Shown here: positions 54,201-62,504 of the stretch, in pieces
Layout of the letters: the number at the start of each line of letters is the position of its first letter
Position numbering within the stretch: position 1 is the first letter of the stretch
Origin: Ophioceras dolichostomum
Taxonomy: Eukaryota; Ascomycota; Sordariomycetes; Magnaporthales; Ophioceraceae
Direction of reading: 5' to 3'
DNA: 62,504 nt
NCBI GenBank assembly: GCA_003049485.1
Contig: PYST01000200.1
Coordinates: 1-62,504, forward strand
The notes under the pieces: model-generated
What the model was told of the DNA's origin: nothing
The model's database searches: none
What the model saw: the letters and a program-made list of their open reading frames with translations, nothing else
Position numbers and translations under genes: made by a program

Positions 54201-56923
54201 ACGAGCAGCAGTCGAGAGTGCTGAACGCCATGGCACAGCCTCCCCCCGAACGACAATCACGACTGCTGCTCCCCGATCCTCTCGAGGCCGGCTTCGGTGC
54301 CCCCTTGATGGAGCTGGATGAGCCCCGCTCCCGCGCCGGCTCCGGCGGTTCCGGTTCCGGCTCCTTGGACAAAGGGAAGCAACCCGAGCAAGGAGTGTTG
54401 CCCGAGATCCGGGAGCCCGAAGCAGCCCGCCTTTCCTCGCACGATGATCTGGCCGCCATGGGAGACACTCACCACCCCGGCCAGCCTCGAGAGCTCCGCC
54501 GGCCCCAGAAGCTGACCGAAGCCGAGAGGCGCCAGTCTCGAATGTCGATGCTGCCGGGCGACCTGCCGCCCCAGCTCCGCGCTTCGGCCTTCTTCGACCT
54601 GCCCCCGACGTCTTCTCCCAACCTCGAGCTCAAGGGCGGGTCAGCCATGGCCACGCTCGACAGCATCCTCGACGCCTCGGCCTCGGCGCCTGTCAGCGCC
54701 TTCACCGACCACACCTTCGCCGGCAAGCTAGGCTCCGAGGTGTACGGCGCGGAGAAGAAGGCGAAGAAGAAGCAGAAGAAGCTCTCGGTGGACAATCGAC
54801 CCAGCGCGGTGGCTGCCGCCGACCGCGAGCTCAAGACGAAGTCCTCGTTCCTGTCGCTCGTGGGCGGCGCTCACAAACGCAACCACAGCGACGCGGGCAA
54901 TTCCACCACCAGCAGCGCGGGCGATAAGCGGGCGACGACGATGCTCGGCCCGAGCAGCAGCGATCCCAACGCCCGTCCTCTCAACCGGACGAGCACCGAC
55001 GGCTCTGGTGCAATCATGGCACCTGACGCGGACGAAGCCCTGCCCTTGTCAGAAGACGAAGATCAGGAAGAAGACGAGGAAGAGCCGCTGTACCAAGGCG
55101 CGCCCACGACGCTCCTCGCCGAGCTCCAGCTGCGCAAGCACCAGCAAAAGCTGCGCACGCGGCCCATCACGCAGGCGCACCCCAACGGGCTGCACACGAC
55201 TCTCCTGGAGCTCGACGCCGTCGCCGAGGTGGAGCGCAAAGCCCGCAAGGGCAAACGCGTGAACCTCGCCTGGGAGGATCCCGCGCTCGCCCGCGACGAC
55301 GGGTCGGACGACGAAGATGTTCCTTTAGCGATGCTGCAGGTCATGCGCGGCGTGGGACCCAACGGCGATATCTCCGCCGTAGCGGCCGAGATCAACAGAC
55401 CGTTGGGTCTGATGGAGCGCCGAGACCTGGAGGACAACGAGCCACTCAGTCGGCGCCGCGACAGGCTGCAGGGCCGCGAGCCGGACACCGTCGGTGCAGC
55501 GGGCGTGTACCTCAACCCCGCTGGACCCACGCGCAACACGCTGGCGAACCTGAGCCCCAACCGCGCCAGCGTGCTGACGCTCACGCCCAATGGTCCGGGC
55601 CCGACGCCCGTCGCGGCGCTGAGCAGGAACAGCCACATGCCCACCGCCTCGCAGTCTCAGATACAGCTACAGCTCGCGCCGCAGCTGGACCTCCCGGAGG
55701 ACGAAGAGGAGATCGAGGACGAGCCGCTGGGCGACCGCAGACGCAGGCTCAAGGCTTTGGGCGAGGACAACCCGCTGCCGCTCGCCACGCTTGCTAGGCC
55801 GGTCAGTGGAGCGTTCTCGGTGGAGCTGCTGAGCCAGTTTGGGGACTTGGATAAGGATAACAAGGAGAACGAGACGTCCGTCGATGACAAGAAGAAGCTG
55901 GGCCAGCAGAAACGGCCGGGCACTTCTGGTAGTTTAGGGCCGAAGTCTGCTATTACTACTGCCGTCACCGTCACACCTGCTGCTGGTGCTGGTGCTGGTG
56001 GTACTGGTGCTCCCGAAGAGGAAGAAACGCTAGGCCAGCGCCGTCGGAGGCTGCAGGCCGAGAAGGAGGCTCGCGAGCGCGAGATGGGTACTGGCGGTGT
56101 TGGCACGAACGCCGCCGCTCTTGAAGCACTCACGGCCGGTGCAGGCAATAACCGCATGTCCAAGAAGTTGAGCATGGCCGACGTCTTGGGTGCACACCCG
56201 GCCTCGGCCGCGAGAGGCGCCATGGACCCCCGAGAGGCGGAGAGGCTGAGGGTCGAGGCGGAGGCGGCCAGGTTCGCGAGGGAGAGGGACGAGAAGCTGA
56301 GGGCGCATCGTGCTATGATGAGGAGTTCTATGTTGCCGGCTTCGCCTTCTACTCCTGGAGGTGGTGTAGGAGGTGGTTTAGGTGGGGCACACTACACGCA
56401 TCAGGCATCTGCTGCTGCTGGAGGAGGAGGAAGTGGAATGATGATCCCGGCGAGCGTCGGCGTGCCTACGGCAATGGGCATCGGCGCCGTGAGGACCGTC
56501 AGCGGGTTCGCGGGCGGACGGTACAATGACGGGATGGGCGGCGGGGCGGCGCTGCCGATTGGGGCGGCGAGGGACGGGCCTGGGGTTGGGGCTTGGGGGA
56601 GGCAGAGCTATTTTGGGGGAGGTGTTGGTGTTGGTGTGACTCCTCCCGGGTATCAGACGACGGCGACGGCTGCTGCGGCCCAGGCTACGGGGATTGGGAT
56701 GGGGGCTGGAGGGTATGGTTTTGGAGCAGTAAGGGGAGGAGGAGGAGGGTACGGTGCCTCGCCGGGAATGGGCATGGCCGGCTACGGTGCCGGGGTTGGA
56801 GCAGGAGGTGGAGGAATGGGGATGGGGATGGTGACGAGCCCGGCGCAGATGCAGATGATGCAGATGCAGAACGCGGCGCAGTCTGATATGGTTGAGAGGT
56901 GGAGGCAGGGTGTTATGCCTTGA
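51230..56923 (+). CDS. Very large disordered fungal protein with repeated PLxxRRxRL motifs
   Basis: Intron-free ORF of 1,897 residues from the ATG at 51230 (context CAACATGGCT). The frame is open further upstream to a TTG at 51047, which I reject as the start. Most of the protein is Ser/Thr/Pro/Ala-rich and predicted by eye to be disordered. A short Ala/Gln-rich helix-forming segment lies near residues 880-930. A more ordered block at about 945-1000 includes RPKSYFDHNLGQEMIYYPAR. The best-conserved-looking block is at about 1287-1350: TLLAELQLRKHQQKLRTRP, then PNGLHTTLLELDAVAEVER. After it come EPLSRRRDRL (about 1404), EPLGDRRRRL (about 1497) and ETLGQRRRRL (about 1599), each in an acidic setting. 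The C-terminal 200 residues are Gly/Met/Ala-rich with YGxG patterns. No enzyme motif, signal or membrane segment is seen, and I do not recognise it. A cytosolic or nuclear scaffold role would be a guess. Confidence 0.85.
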   Translation: MAAQTRELAGGGGTGENGNDDTSTFSDVEPTVGTAAGTGSSGAKNPAIQNHDQQHPDHPDFAANPSGSECPSSRPAHALALEVLPMQPNEPKVSPVTRKNPPRRRTPLPLANLSPQTQDTTQDASGTHGAQCQGSNLFFSLTETKSLPSLSLSNPCDHHDFFTTSSGRVATIPTIAETDEVFSVAAENRSRSRPRIWRESQRQKMDDDQGEANPIGARGAGTLALGTQSPPHPPQLVPTPTRATVTAAAAAENAALETAAPQRGYDLISSVSSPNSITTTSPPSSAFSPAAITSPSPASTAPDADAHVDADVDNPDSDTNTLETPAKTTSPTPIAGGAGGSGAGADAAAIPSHASTEHSIIAVAAVTDNSNTLPRQTAQPAESTQPTTTTSTAAAATGGAQDRGNTSNSSSTSPNLNLNITSGTSSTSSTSSTSPGSRSASAARPPRRLEATTSQQEEEEESRPSSNPHSTSPNLSRNAATTPADCNTSPTKVIRPAFTRPRNLSQLSHPSQLSQPVPKRPPLSRASSTRSVCSAPLQHPTPELNARSGAYVGNVAALEATAERFSMTSSIEDAIREAHAELKRSDSQRSAILASSVRNLETSSVAGESAPVPPFSRQLSIVSLNSAARSGGYSPSGYVMSPSHSFTANRLRSGSKASSTGAPAFISGSISSSPPPMPETHASAMSNAGTSAAADGEGGSIAFLSRHGPGKSSIRSARSNTNGPSLAGIAEVELPLTLTQDALDEADRLTSSGDERGDDDTIRPSALQLAHMGFDGRGHLDLDLTPSAADWMRYPSSPGHHEGFGYDQQWQSGSGARSGYQMVSQQDAPYSPDLHDDRPGTAASNTTFNQAQSAFGDFDGVHCDPDLSDFPGFSAEEALAQAEALQAEADAQAAFARAQSDAQAQTLAQEAQDQVGPAQGQASAAAPAPDAQPEVQQRPLRRPPRRVPTERPKSYFDHNLGQEMIYYPARVPAMLNLPPKLSKKPKAAARNEQQSRVLNAMAQPPPERQSRLLLPDPLEAGFGAPLMELDEPRSRAGSGGSGSGSLDKGKQPEQGVLPEIREPEAARLSSHDDLAAMGDTHHPGQPRELRRPQKLTEAERRQSRMSMLPGDLPPQLRASAFFDLPPTSSPNLELKGGSAMATLDSILDASASAPVSAFTDHTFAGKLGSEVYGAEKKAKKKQKKLSVDNRPSAVAAADRELKTKSSFLSLVGGAHKRNHSDAGNSTTSSAGDKRATTMLGPSSSDPNARPLNRTSTDGSGAIMAPDADEALPLSEDEDQEEDEEEPLYQGAPTTLLAELQLRKHQQKLRTRPITQAHPNGLHTTLLELDAVAEVERKARKGKRVNLAWEDPALARDDGSDDEDVPLAMLQVMRGVGPNGDISAVAAEINRPLGLMERRDLEDNEPLSRRRDRLQGREPDTVGAAGVYLNPAGPTRNTLANLSPNRASVLTLTPNGPGPTPVAALSRNSHMPTASQSQIQLQLAPQLDLPEDEEEIEDEPLGDRRRRLKALGEDNPLPLATLARPVSGAFSVELLSQFGDLDKDNKENETSVDDKKKLGQQKRPGTSGSLGPKSAITTAVTVTPAAGAGAGGTGAPEEEETLGQRRRRLQAEKEAREREMGTGGVGTNAAALEALTAGAGNNRMSKKLSMADVLGAHPASAARGAMDPREAERLRVEAEAARFARERDEKLRAHRAMMRSSMLPASPSTPGGGVGGGLGGAHYTHQASAAAGGGGSGMMIPASVGVPTAMGIGAVRTVSGFAGGRYNDGMGGGAALPIGAARDGPGVGAWGRQSYFGGGVGVGVTPPGYQTTATAAAAQATGIGMGAGGYGFGAVRGGGGGYGASPGMGMAGYGAGVGAGGGGMGMGMVTSPAQMQMMQMQNAAQSDMVERWRQGVMP

Positions 56924-58273
56924 TTGCTTCTTCGCCGACCACCGGCCAGCCAGCCAGCCAGCCAGCCTCCATCCTCCCTCTCTGTCTCTCTCTCACACAC
57001 TCTCCCCTATCTGGCGAGTCGACTCGCGAGAGGGTTTGGGAGTTGGAACGTTGGCTTGGACCGACCCGTGGTTCTCGTGAACCATAAACGTAGGGGCATC
57101 CTATTGCTCCTGCCTCCTTCCCCTGTCCCCTGCCCCGCCCTACACTACACACTGCCTACACATACTACACTGGATTTCTTTCAGAATGCCTGTCATTTTT
57201 GCCTTTCTCGTATCATATTATTTTCCCTTTGTTTTTTGTTGATTCGCAGCGGCATGGACAGACAGGTGGGAGCGACGAACATAGACGGGCGAGCGGACGA
57301 GCAAAAGATGCATCCGTCCGTGTCGGTATTTGCATTCGATCTTTTTCCCTTCTTCTTCTAGCTTTGTCCTCCTTGACCACATATTTTTGTCTTTTTGGCA
57401 TTGGCACTGGGACATGAGCATATAAAGAAGAGCGAGCATATTCGGGTGGACGGAACATAAAAAGAGAGTTGGGCACATAAAACATGCATCGTCACCCGCA
57501 CAATCACTTAGGTTAGGTTGGTACATAACTGGATGTCTATCAATATCCTCTTCTTTTTCTCAGTTATCATCAGCATCGGCACTGGACTCAACCCTCCGAT
57601 GATGGGGGCGGGCCGGGCCACAATTCTTCTTCTTTGCGTTGACTTCCCAGCTTTTCTGCTATGTCAATATCATCATCATCTCGCGCTCCCTCAGGATGGA
57701 TGCACATACGCAGGTTTTCGCGAGTTACATATTCTGTAGAGAAGCAGCATACCAAGGAGGTGGTGGGCCGGAAACAAAGAGAGGATATAGACAAACAGGC
57801 ACACACGCTTGCTTGCGTTCTTTCTTCCTCTTATCTTCGGAATTGCATCTCTCTCTACGTTCGCTTCCTTGTATTTATCATATCATCAGCCCCGTTGACG
57901 GAAGCCGTCTTGCCATTTTTTTTCGTCTCGATAGCCTATATGCAACCGAGACGAACGACGACTCGTATTGTTCGGGTGGCTCTCTTGCTTTTTGTGCTAC
58001 GGGTGGCTGGCTCAGTGCTGCAGAGGGATGGAGGGATGTCCGGTGTCATGCAGCCAGCCGCATTGCCGTGCATGTCTTCGCTGCGCGTTTGTCGGCCTTA
58101 TTGGTTCGTATTCTGCCGAACTTGCTTTTGCCAGACAGGGGCTACGTCACAATGCAGTGCTCCGAACAATGGCGGCGGCGGCAGCTGAAGTGCGCGCGAG
58201 CAAAAGCGCCGCATAAAAAAAAGATGAAATGAGAACAACGCGCAAAGAAAACGAAAAAGAAAATTTCGGGTCA
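56924..58273. other. 3' flank of the large ORF and intergenic region
   Basis: Begins with CCAG tetranucleotide repeats (56944-56967) and CT repeats. The open frames (for example 57639-58232) are T-rich and without features. No gene supported. Confidence 0.4.
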
Positions 58274-58363
58274 TGGACGCGCGGGGGATTGAACCCCGGA
58301 CCTTTCGCAGTGTATAAACTTTGAAGATGCAAAGCGAAAATCATACCACTAGAACACACGCCC
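58274..58363 (-). tRNA. tRNA-Ala(UGC) with an 18-nt intron
   Basis: On the minus strand, acceptor GGGCGTG pairs with CGCGTCC and keeps the G3-U70 wobble that marks alanine tRNAs; the discriminator is A. The anticodon stem TTCGC/GCGAA encloses TTTGCA-T with anticodon TGC. An 18-nt intron (58327-58310) sits in the canonical position after base 37. The T arm is CGGGG-TTCAATC-CCCCG. The mature molecule is 72 nt. The D-arm side (TTCTAGTGGTATGATT) resembles that of proline tRNAs, but G3-U70 and the TGC anticodon decide for alanine. Confidence 0.85.
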
Positions 58364-59077
58364 CGGAAATTATTACGATTTGATTGGAAATCGATTGAGG
58401 TGGCCTTATATCCGGAGACCCTCGTGGTATCTGTGTTTGTTTGGCTGACACGGCGTCCAGCCCCACTCCAGCATCAAACACCAGCCTGTACCTGGTAGGC
58501 GTCCAAACGATCCGGCCCTCTCAACTTTATTCGACTTGTATCTTATTACCCTTGGATTTTTTTTCTTCCTTCTTTTTACGGATGAAAGCATTCACCAATA
58601 CTCTGTCTGGACCCGGGGATTTTGTATGGTGATAGACATCACTGCCCCCTTGTCAACAAGTCGCTAGGATAACAGCATCCCATGCACTGTTCAGTGACAA
58701 TCGATTTTACCTCTTTGGTCAATGACAGATGCCCTGGCTTCGGAGTGATGCCGCTGACATTCCTAGATCTCTTCGACTCCAAAAGTCTGTAATGTTTAGC
58801 AGAGGCCGTTGTGGCCTGCCTGGTACATTTGATGGTGCCCATCAGAGAGCTATCCTGGGCAGTGTATGGTGTAAGTGGGCTAAAGTGACACATGCCAGAT
58901 CTCCCATACTTACTCGAGTGCCCTTGACTTGGCCTTCACGGGATCACTTTACGCGATAGCCCAAAAACAGCGGAACAGACTGAAGACGGCGACGGGCTGG
59001 CCGATGGCACACACACCCCAACAAGCTTTATTAGTGCGCCCGCCCGAGATTATGCTCTAATGCTCACTCTATTCCCG
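58364..59077. other. Intergenic, no gene seen
   Basis: Between the tRNA and the 3' end of the Utp12-domain gene. No frame with recognisable protein. Confidence 0.4.
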
Positions 59078-60454
59078 TCATCTCCTCTTGGGAAAGGAAG
59101 ACGAAATCTTCTGCACCTTCGCCGGCGGCGCAGCAGCCTCCACATCGCTGTCGTCCTCTGCTGATTCATCATCCACATCATCAAAGTCCACCTCGTCGTC
59201 GTCCAGGGGCTCCTCCCCAGCGGCGGCCCTCCGGTAGTCGTCCGCGTCATCCATGTCCTCGTCCGAATCATCATCGTCGTCTTCCTCCGAGTCCGAGTCC
59301 ACGCCGTTGACGGCCGAGATGTCAAACTGGTCGTCGGCGTCGTCGTCGGCGTCCTCGGCGGCACCCCCACTCGCCGACGTTCCGTTGATAGCGTTATCCT
59401 CCGTCCCCTCCACGTAGACCACGTTCGCGTCTTCCTCCTCGTCTGACCCATCCCCAAAGCCGAGTAGGCCGCCGTTGGGCCCAGAGGCCAGCCCCGCCGC
59501 CTTGCTGGCCCGCCGCAGCTGCATCTGCGCCTCCAGCAGGTCTAACTTCCCCTTGAGGGCCAGGAGGCTGTTCAGGCCCCGCGCGCGCTCCTCGAGCACG
59601 CGGTTGAGGTCGCTCAGCTTGCGGTGCAGGTCGGGCTGCGCGGCCAGCGTGCCGCCGTGCGAGATCAGCGTCCACTGGACCCAGCTGATGAGGGTCGAGG
59701 CGCGGCCGGGCCTGCGGTGCATGCGCGAGGCGAGGCGGGAGAGGAGTGCGGCGGCGAGGCTCGAGTCGAGCCGCTGGATTGTCGCGCGCACGACGGCCAG
59801 GTCGGTCGTCTGGAGACATGACTCCAGGAGCTCCGTGTCGTCGGACTGCAGCGCCTGGGTGAGCACCGTGCCTAGGGACGAGAGGGAGGGCGGCGCGAGG
59901 CCGGCCTGAGCTACCGGGGTGATGAGGGAGAGCGAGACGGGCGTGCCCTGCTGTTGCTGTTGCTGTTGCTGCTGTTGGCTGAGCTGCGCTTGCACGTCCA
60001 CTATGCGTGTGCGGGCGAGCTCGCCGAAGGTGGGCGACTGCGGCTCTGAGTCTGAGGCTGATGGGTCATCGGGCGCCGTTCTTTTCAGACGGGAGACGGT
60101 AAGTCGGGCAGTCGATGACTCTTTACTCGTGGATGGGGGCTGGCTTCGAATTCTTGACTTTGATTTCCCCTCCTTGCCGTTCACTGCGGCAGTTTCCTCC
60201 TCGTCATTGTCACCATCCTCGGATTCATCCTCGGAATCATCCTCCTCGTCTTCTGACGAGTCTTCGTCTTCTTCACTCGACCCGCTCGATATCGAGACCG
60301 TATCCTGTGGAGGAATTGGCCGCTGTGATCCGATCGCCCGACCGGCCGACACGGAAGTCTTTGACTCGTCGATTCTTGTCTTCGCTAACGGCTTGGCGCT
60401 TTCTTTGAAAACTGGCGCGGCCAGCTTCGATGGAGGTTTCCTTTTGGTGGACAT
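59078..60454 (-). CDS. Utp12-domain protein, UTP5/WDR43-like ribosome-biogenesis factor
   Basis: Intron-free ORF of 458 residues from the ATG at 60454 (MSTKRKPPSK). The N-terminal 200 residues are basic at first, then very acidic (SSEEDEDSSEDEEDDSEDES), with a run of ten glutamines. Residues about 205-325 form the helical Utp12 domain: LGTVLTQALQSDDTELLESC, RLDSSLAAALLSRLASRM, WVQWTLISHGGTLAAQPDL, and LNSLLALKGKLDLLEAQMQL. In yeast this domain ends several U3 snoRNP/t-UTP components (Utp4-Utp5-Utp12-Utp13 group) and mediates their assembly in the nucleolus. The C-terminal 120 residues are again acidic, closing with a basic KVQKISSSFPKRR. No WD40 propeller is present, unlike yeast Utp5, so it is either a shortened Utp5 or a separate Utp12-only protein. 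The in-frame start at 60493 is GTG and was not chosen. Confidence 0.85.
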   Translation of the reverse strand: MSTKRKPPSKLAAPVFKESAKPLAKTRIDESKTSVSAGRAIGSQRPIPPQDTVSISSGSSEEDEDSSEDEEDDSEDESEDGDNDEEETAAVNGKEGKSKSRIRSQPPSTSKESSTARLTVSRLKRTAPDDPSASDSEPQSPTFGELARTRIVDVQAQLSQQQQQQQQQQGTPVSLSLITPVAQAGLAPPSLSSLGTVLTQALQSDDTELLESCLQTTDLAVVRATIQRLDSSLAAALLSRLASRMHRRPGRASTLISWVQWTLISHGGTLAAQPDLHRKLSDLNRVLEERARGLNSLLALKGKLDLLEAQMQLRRASKAAGLASGPNGGLLGFGDGSDEEEDANVVYVEGTEDNAINGTSASGGAAEDADDDADDQFDISAVNGVDSDSEEDDDDDSDEDMDDADDYRRAAAGEEPLDDDEVDFDDVDDESAEDDSDVEAAAPPAKVQKISSSFPKRR

Positions 60455-62504
60455 GGCGACTGGTTGGGATAAGTGTTTTGCTCTTTCTTGCACTCCTCGG
60501 CTGGCAGTGGCGGGGGAAGCTTTTGTTCAAGTGTCTTGGGCAGTGGCTATCTGAAGATATTGAAAGCCAAATAAAGAAAATAGGTACCTAGGTAGGCTTA
60601 AGGAAGGCGAATTGGGTGAGCGGTTTCCCCGTACAGCTCAGTAGCTAAAAAACACTAACTTATCCGGTTATTGTCCAACAATTCGATGGTGATGGAAATT
60701 TTTCTAAGCCCTGCCGAACTTTTTTTTTCTGCCCGCCTTTCTGCTTGCAGTCCCCACAATGGCCGACCGATACGGGAGGCTGCACGCTTGGAGGTGGTGA
60801 ATCGAGGCCAGGCCCGTGCGCTCCTTATTGTGCCTTTGCCCACGTGACTCTTTATCACTCTTCACGTGGACATGTTCGGACAAAGCAAAATATCAGCTGA
60901 TTGGTCACGAGCAGGACTGCCGAAAGCATGCTGAGATGAGTCATCATCCCGTGCTTTTCCGCCTTCATCAAAATGGCTCGCCAAATTATTGAAGTTGTGG
61001 CTGTGTCCCAGCCAGTGTCGCCCTGTCGGACTCCGACTGAACGCTCATTCTGTGTGGTCCTGGCAGCCTAAAAGTCCACTCTCGCCACTGTGATTGGGTC
61101 GCTGAGCTTTGCGCCAGGTGGTCCGTTCTGTCTTGCCTTCCCAATTTCCAAAGCTCCCTTGCCAATCCATGTCTCATCGAGGCCCCACTAGTCGCGTCAT
61201 GATTGGCTCGACAGCCAGGTCGTGCATCCGCAATCCCTGCTAGCTCCCACCTCGTGAGAGGGATCCATGAAAAAAAGCCACGGGCAGCCGCGACGTGGAC
61301 GGTTTCTACAAATAAGAAGTGGCCCCGAATCCAAAAATTCGCGAATTTTGTTCGCGCAAAGTCCTGATTTTCCCTTCTTTTGCCTTCAGCCCCCCTCTCG
61401 CGAGCCTCAGGCACCAACACCGCGGAAACTTTCTCCCGGCATCATCCGGATAGCGATTCTGATAGCGAATTTCGACGCCGCCTCGCAGCGCCCAGTCTTG
61501 TTCAATCAGCCAGCCTTCCAATCAAAGGTTGTCTCCTCTGACGCCAGCCCCCCCGCACAAGCTCAAGCTCAATTTTCGCAACACAGCTTGACGCGGCGCA
61601 CTGTCGTGCAGCGAGCACATCGCGACGCTGGAGGCCATTTCCAGACATCGCCGTCACGTGCGTCTTTCGTGGTCCGTTTCTCAAATCTCAATTGCCTCTC
61701 CACCTCACAACATCGCGACATCTGCTATTCCCGGCAGCTAGTCTACGACTTCGCCTTCTCAAGCTTCGGTCGGACCTTGTGCCCATCCCGCAAGCTTCAT
61801 CGACATATAGCCCACCAGTGAGTTTGCCTCCTGCTCTCTTTCCTAGACGCCTACTTTAATCTGTATATAAATCGCCCCCATCGCCTCTATCACCTGCCTC
61901 TATCGCGTCATTTCATATTTCACATTCTTGCTTTATTCTCCTTTCTCGTCCAGAGATCACAATCGCACTTGTTGGGAACACAGGCCACTGGAAAGAATGC
62001 CCATTTTGAGAGAGCTTGTTTTCTCCACTGGCAGCTTTGTCGCGATCGCGCGCACGGACCACAACTTGGGGTCCCAGCCTGTTTTGCTGCTTTGAAAATA
62101 AATTCACTCGTGTTTCCCGTCGCGATAACTGACTTGCGCGCGTTCCATTTCAGCCCAGGTCATCCTGATCTCGGAGTTTGATATTTATCTCTCTCATTCG
62201 AATCTGTCAGTCGCATTTTTCAGGACAGTGAGGCCAAGCGCTACTGTCGCGAGCTCTTTTTATTGCCCCCACCCCAGCCCCAGCCACCCAGAATTTCGCC
62301 CGCGCAAACTCACGCACCAACAAACGGCCCCAGGATCCAGCGAGGCTAGCCACCGACTTTGTACTGATTTCCCACCCACTTCATTCAGCCTCCCCGATAT
62401 CTCTAAACCTCGAAACAGATAATATCGCGAAACAACTGCGCGCCCCGTCTCGACTTCATCTCGATTGCGCCAACGCGCACCGCAAATCCCCCCCCCCCCC
62501 CCAT
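60455..62504 (+). promoter_or_regulatory. Promoter and probable spliced leader of a gene beyond the right edge
   Basis: The first part is the divergent promoter of the Utp12-domain gene, with TAGGTACCTAGGTAGG at 60581-60596. From about 61300 the sequence becomes C+T/CA-rich and TCGC-rich, as in fungal 5' leaders, up to the poly-C run at the edge. An open frame at 61267-61821 runs into a GTGAGT donor (61818). A good acceptor (CTCCTTTCTCGTCCAG) ends at 61953, which would give a 136-nt leader intron. No main ORF begins inside the window, so the gene would start to the right. Confidence 0.4.

Noticed and set aside
1..62504. CRISPR array, bacterial operons, secondary-metabolite cluster
   Set aside because: Eukaryotic gene structure; no spaced repeats; no polyketide or peptide synthetase genes.

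Overview
The window is nuclear DNA of a filamentous ascomycete (Pezizomycotina, most likely a Sordariomycete). The evidence is short GT-AG introns (about 60 to 250 bp), moderately GC-rich coding sequence, C+T-rich leaders, one intron-containing tRNA, fungal-type transporters, and decayed fungal nonself-recognition genes. I cannot name the species.

Left part (0-20 kb): a secreted nucleoside hydrolase, a small single-pass membrane protein, a decayed NLR/ankyrin-type N-terminal gene, a 115-bp tandem duplication beside an unidentified short ORF, a possible Ty3-type integrase scrap, a tRNA-Gly(CCC), an anion:cation-symporter-type MFS transporter in three exons, and a type I membrane protein in two exons. 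A 6-kb stretch with no recognisable gene separates the last two.

Middle (20-41 kb): a run of conserved cellular genes. These are MGS1 (replication-linked AAA+ ATPase), ISA1 (mitochondrial Fe-S assembly), an ARMH3/DUF1741 protein in six exons, THR4 threonine synthase in ten exons and a 792-residue fungal protein of unknown function. ARMH3 and THR4 diverge from a 430-bp shared promoter. Between MGS1 and ISA1 lie two head-to-head pseudogenes of fungal incompatibility type: a kinase-like gene on the minus strand and a HeLo-pseudokinase gene on the plus strand. Both carry stops and frameshifts.

Right part (41-62.5 kb): a 10-kb interval with no gene I can support, rich in tetranucleotide microsatellites. 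It is followed by an intron-free gene for a disordered protein of about 1,900 residues with a repeated PLxxRRxRL motif, a tRNA-Ala(UGC) with an 18-nt intron, a Utp12-domain (UTP5-like) ribosome-biogenesis protein, and a 2-kb region that looks like the promoter and spliced leader of a gene beyond the right edge.

The genes do not form one pathway or a secondary-metabolite cluster. The most interesting material is the decayed nonself-recognition genes, the motif repeats in the two large unknown proteins, the long gene-free intervals, and a short GTAGGTACCTAG-like motif scattered through non-coding DNA.
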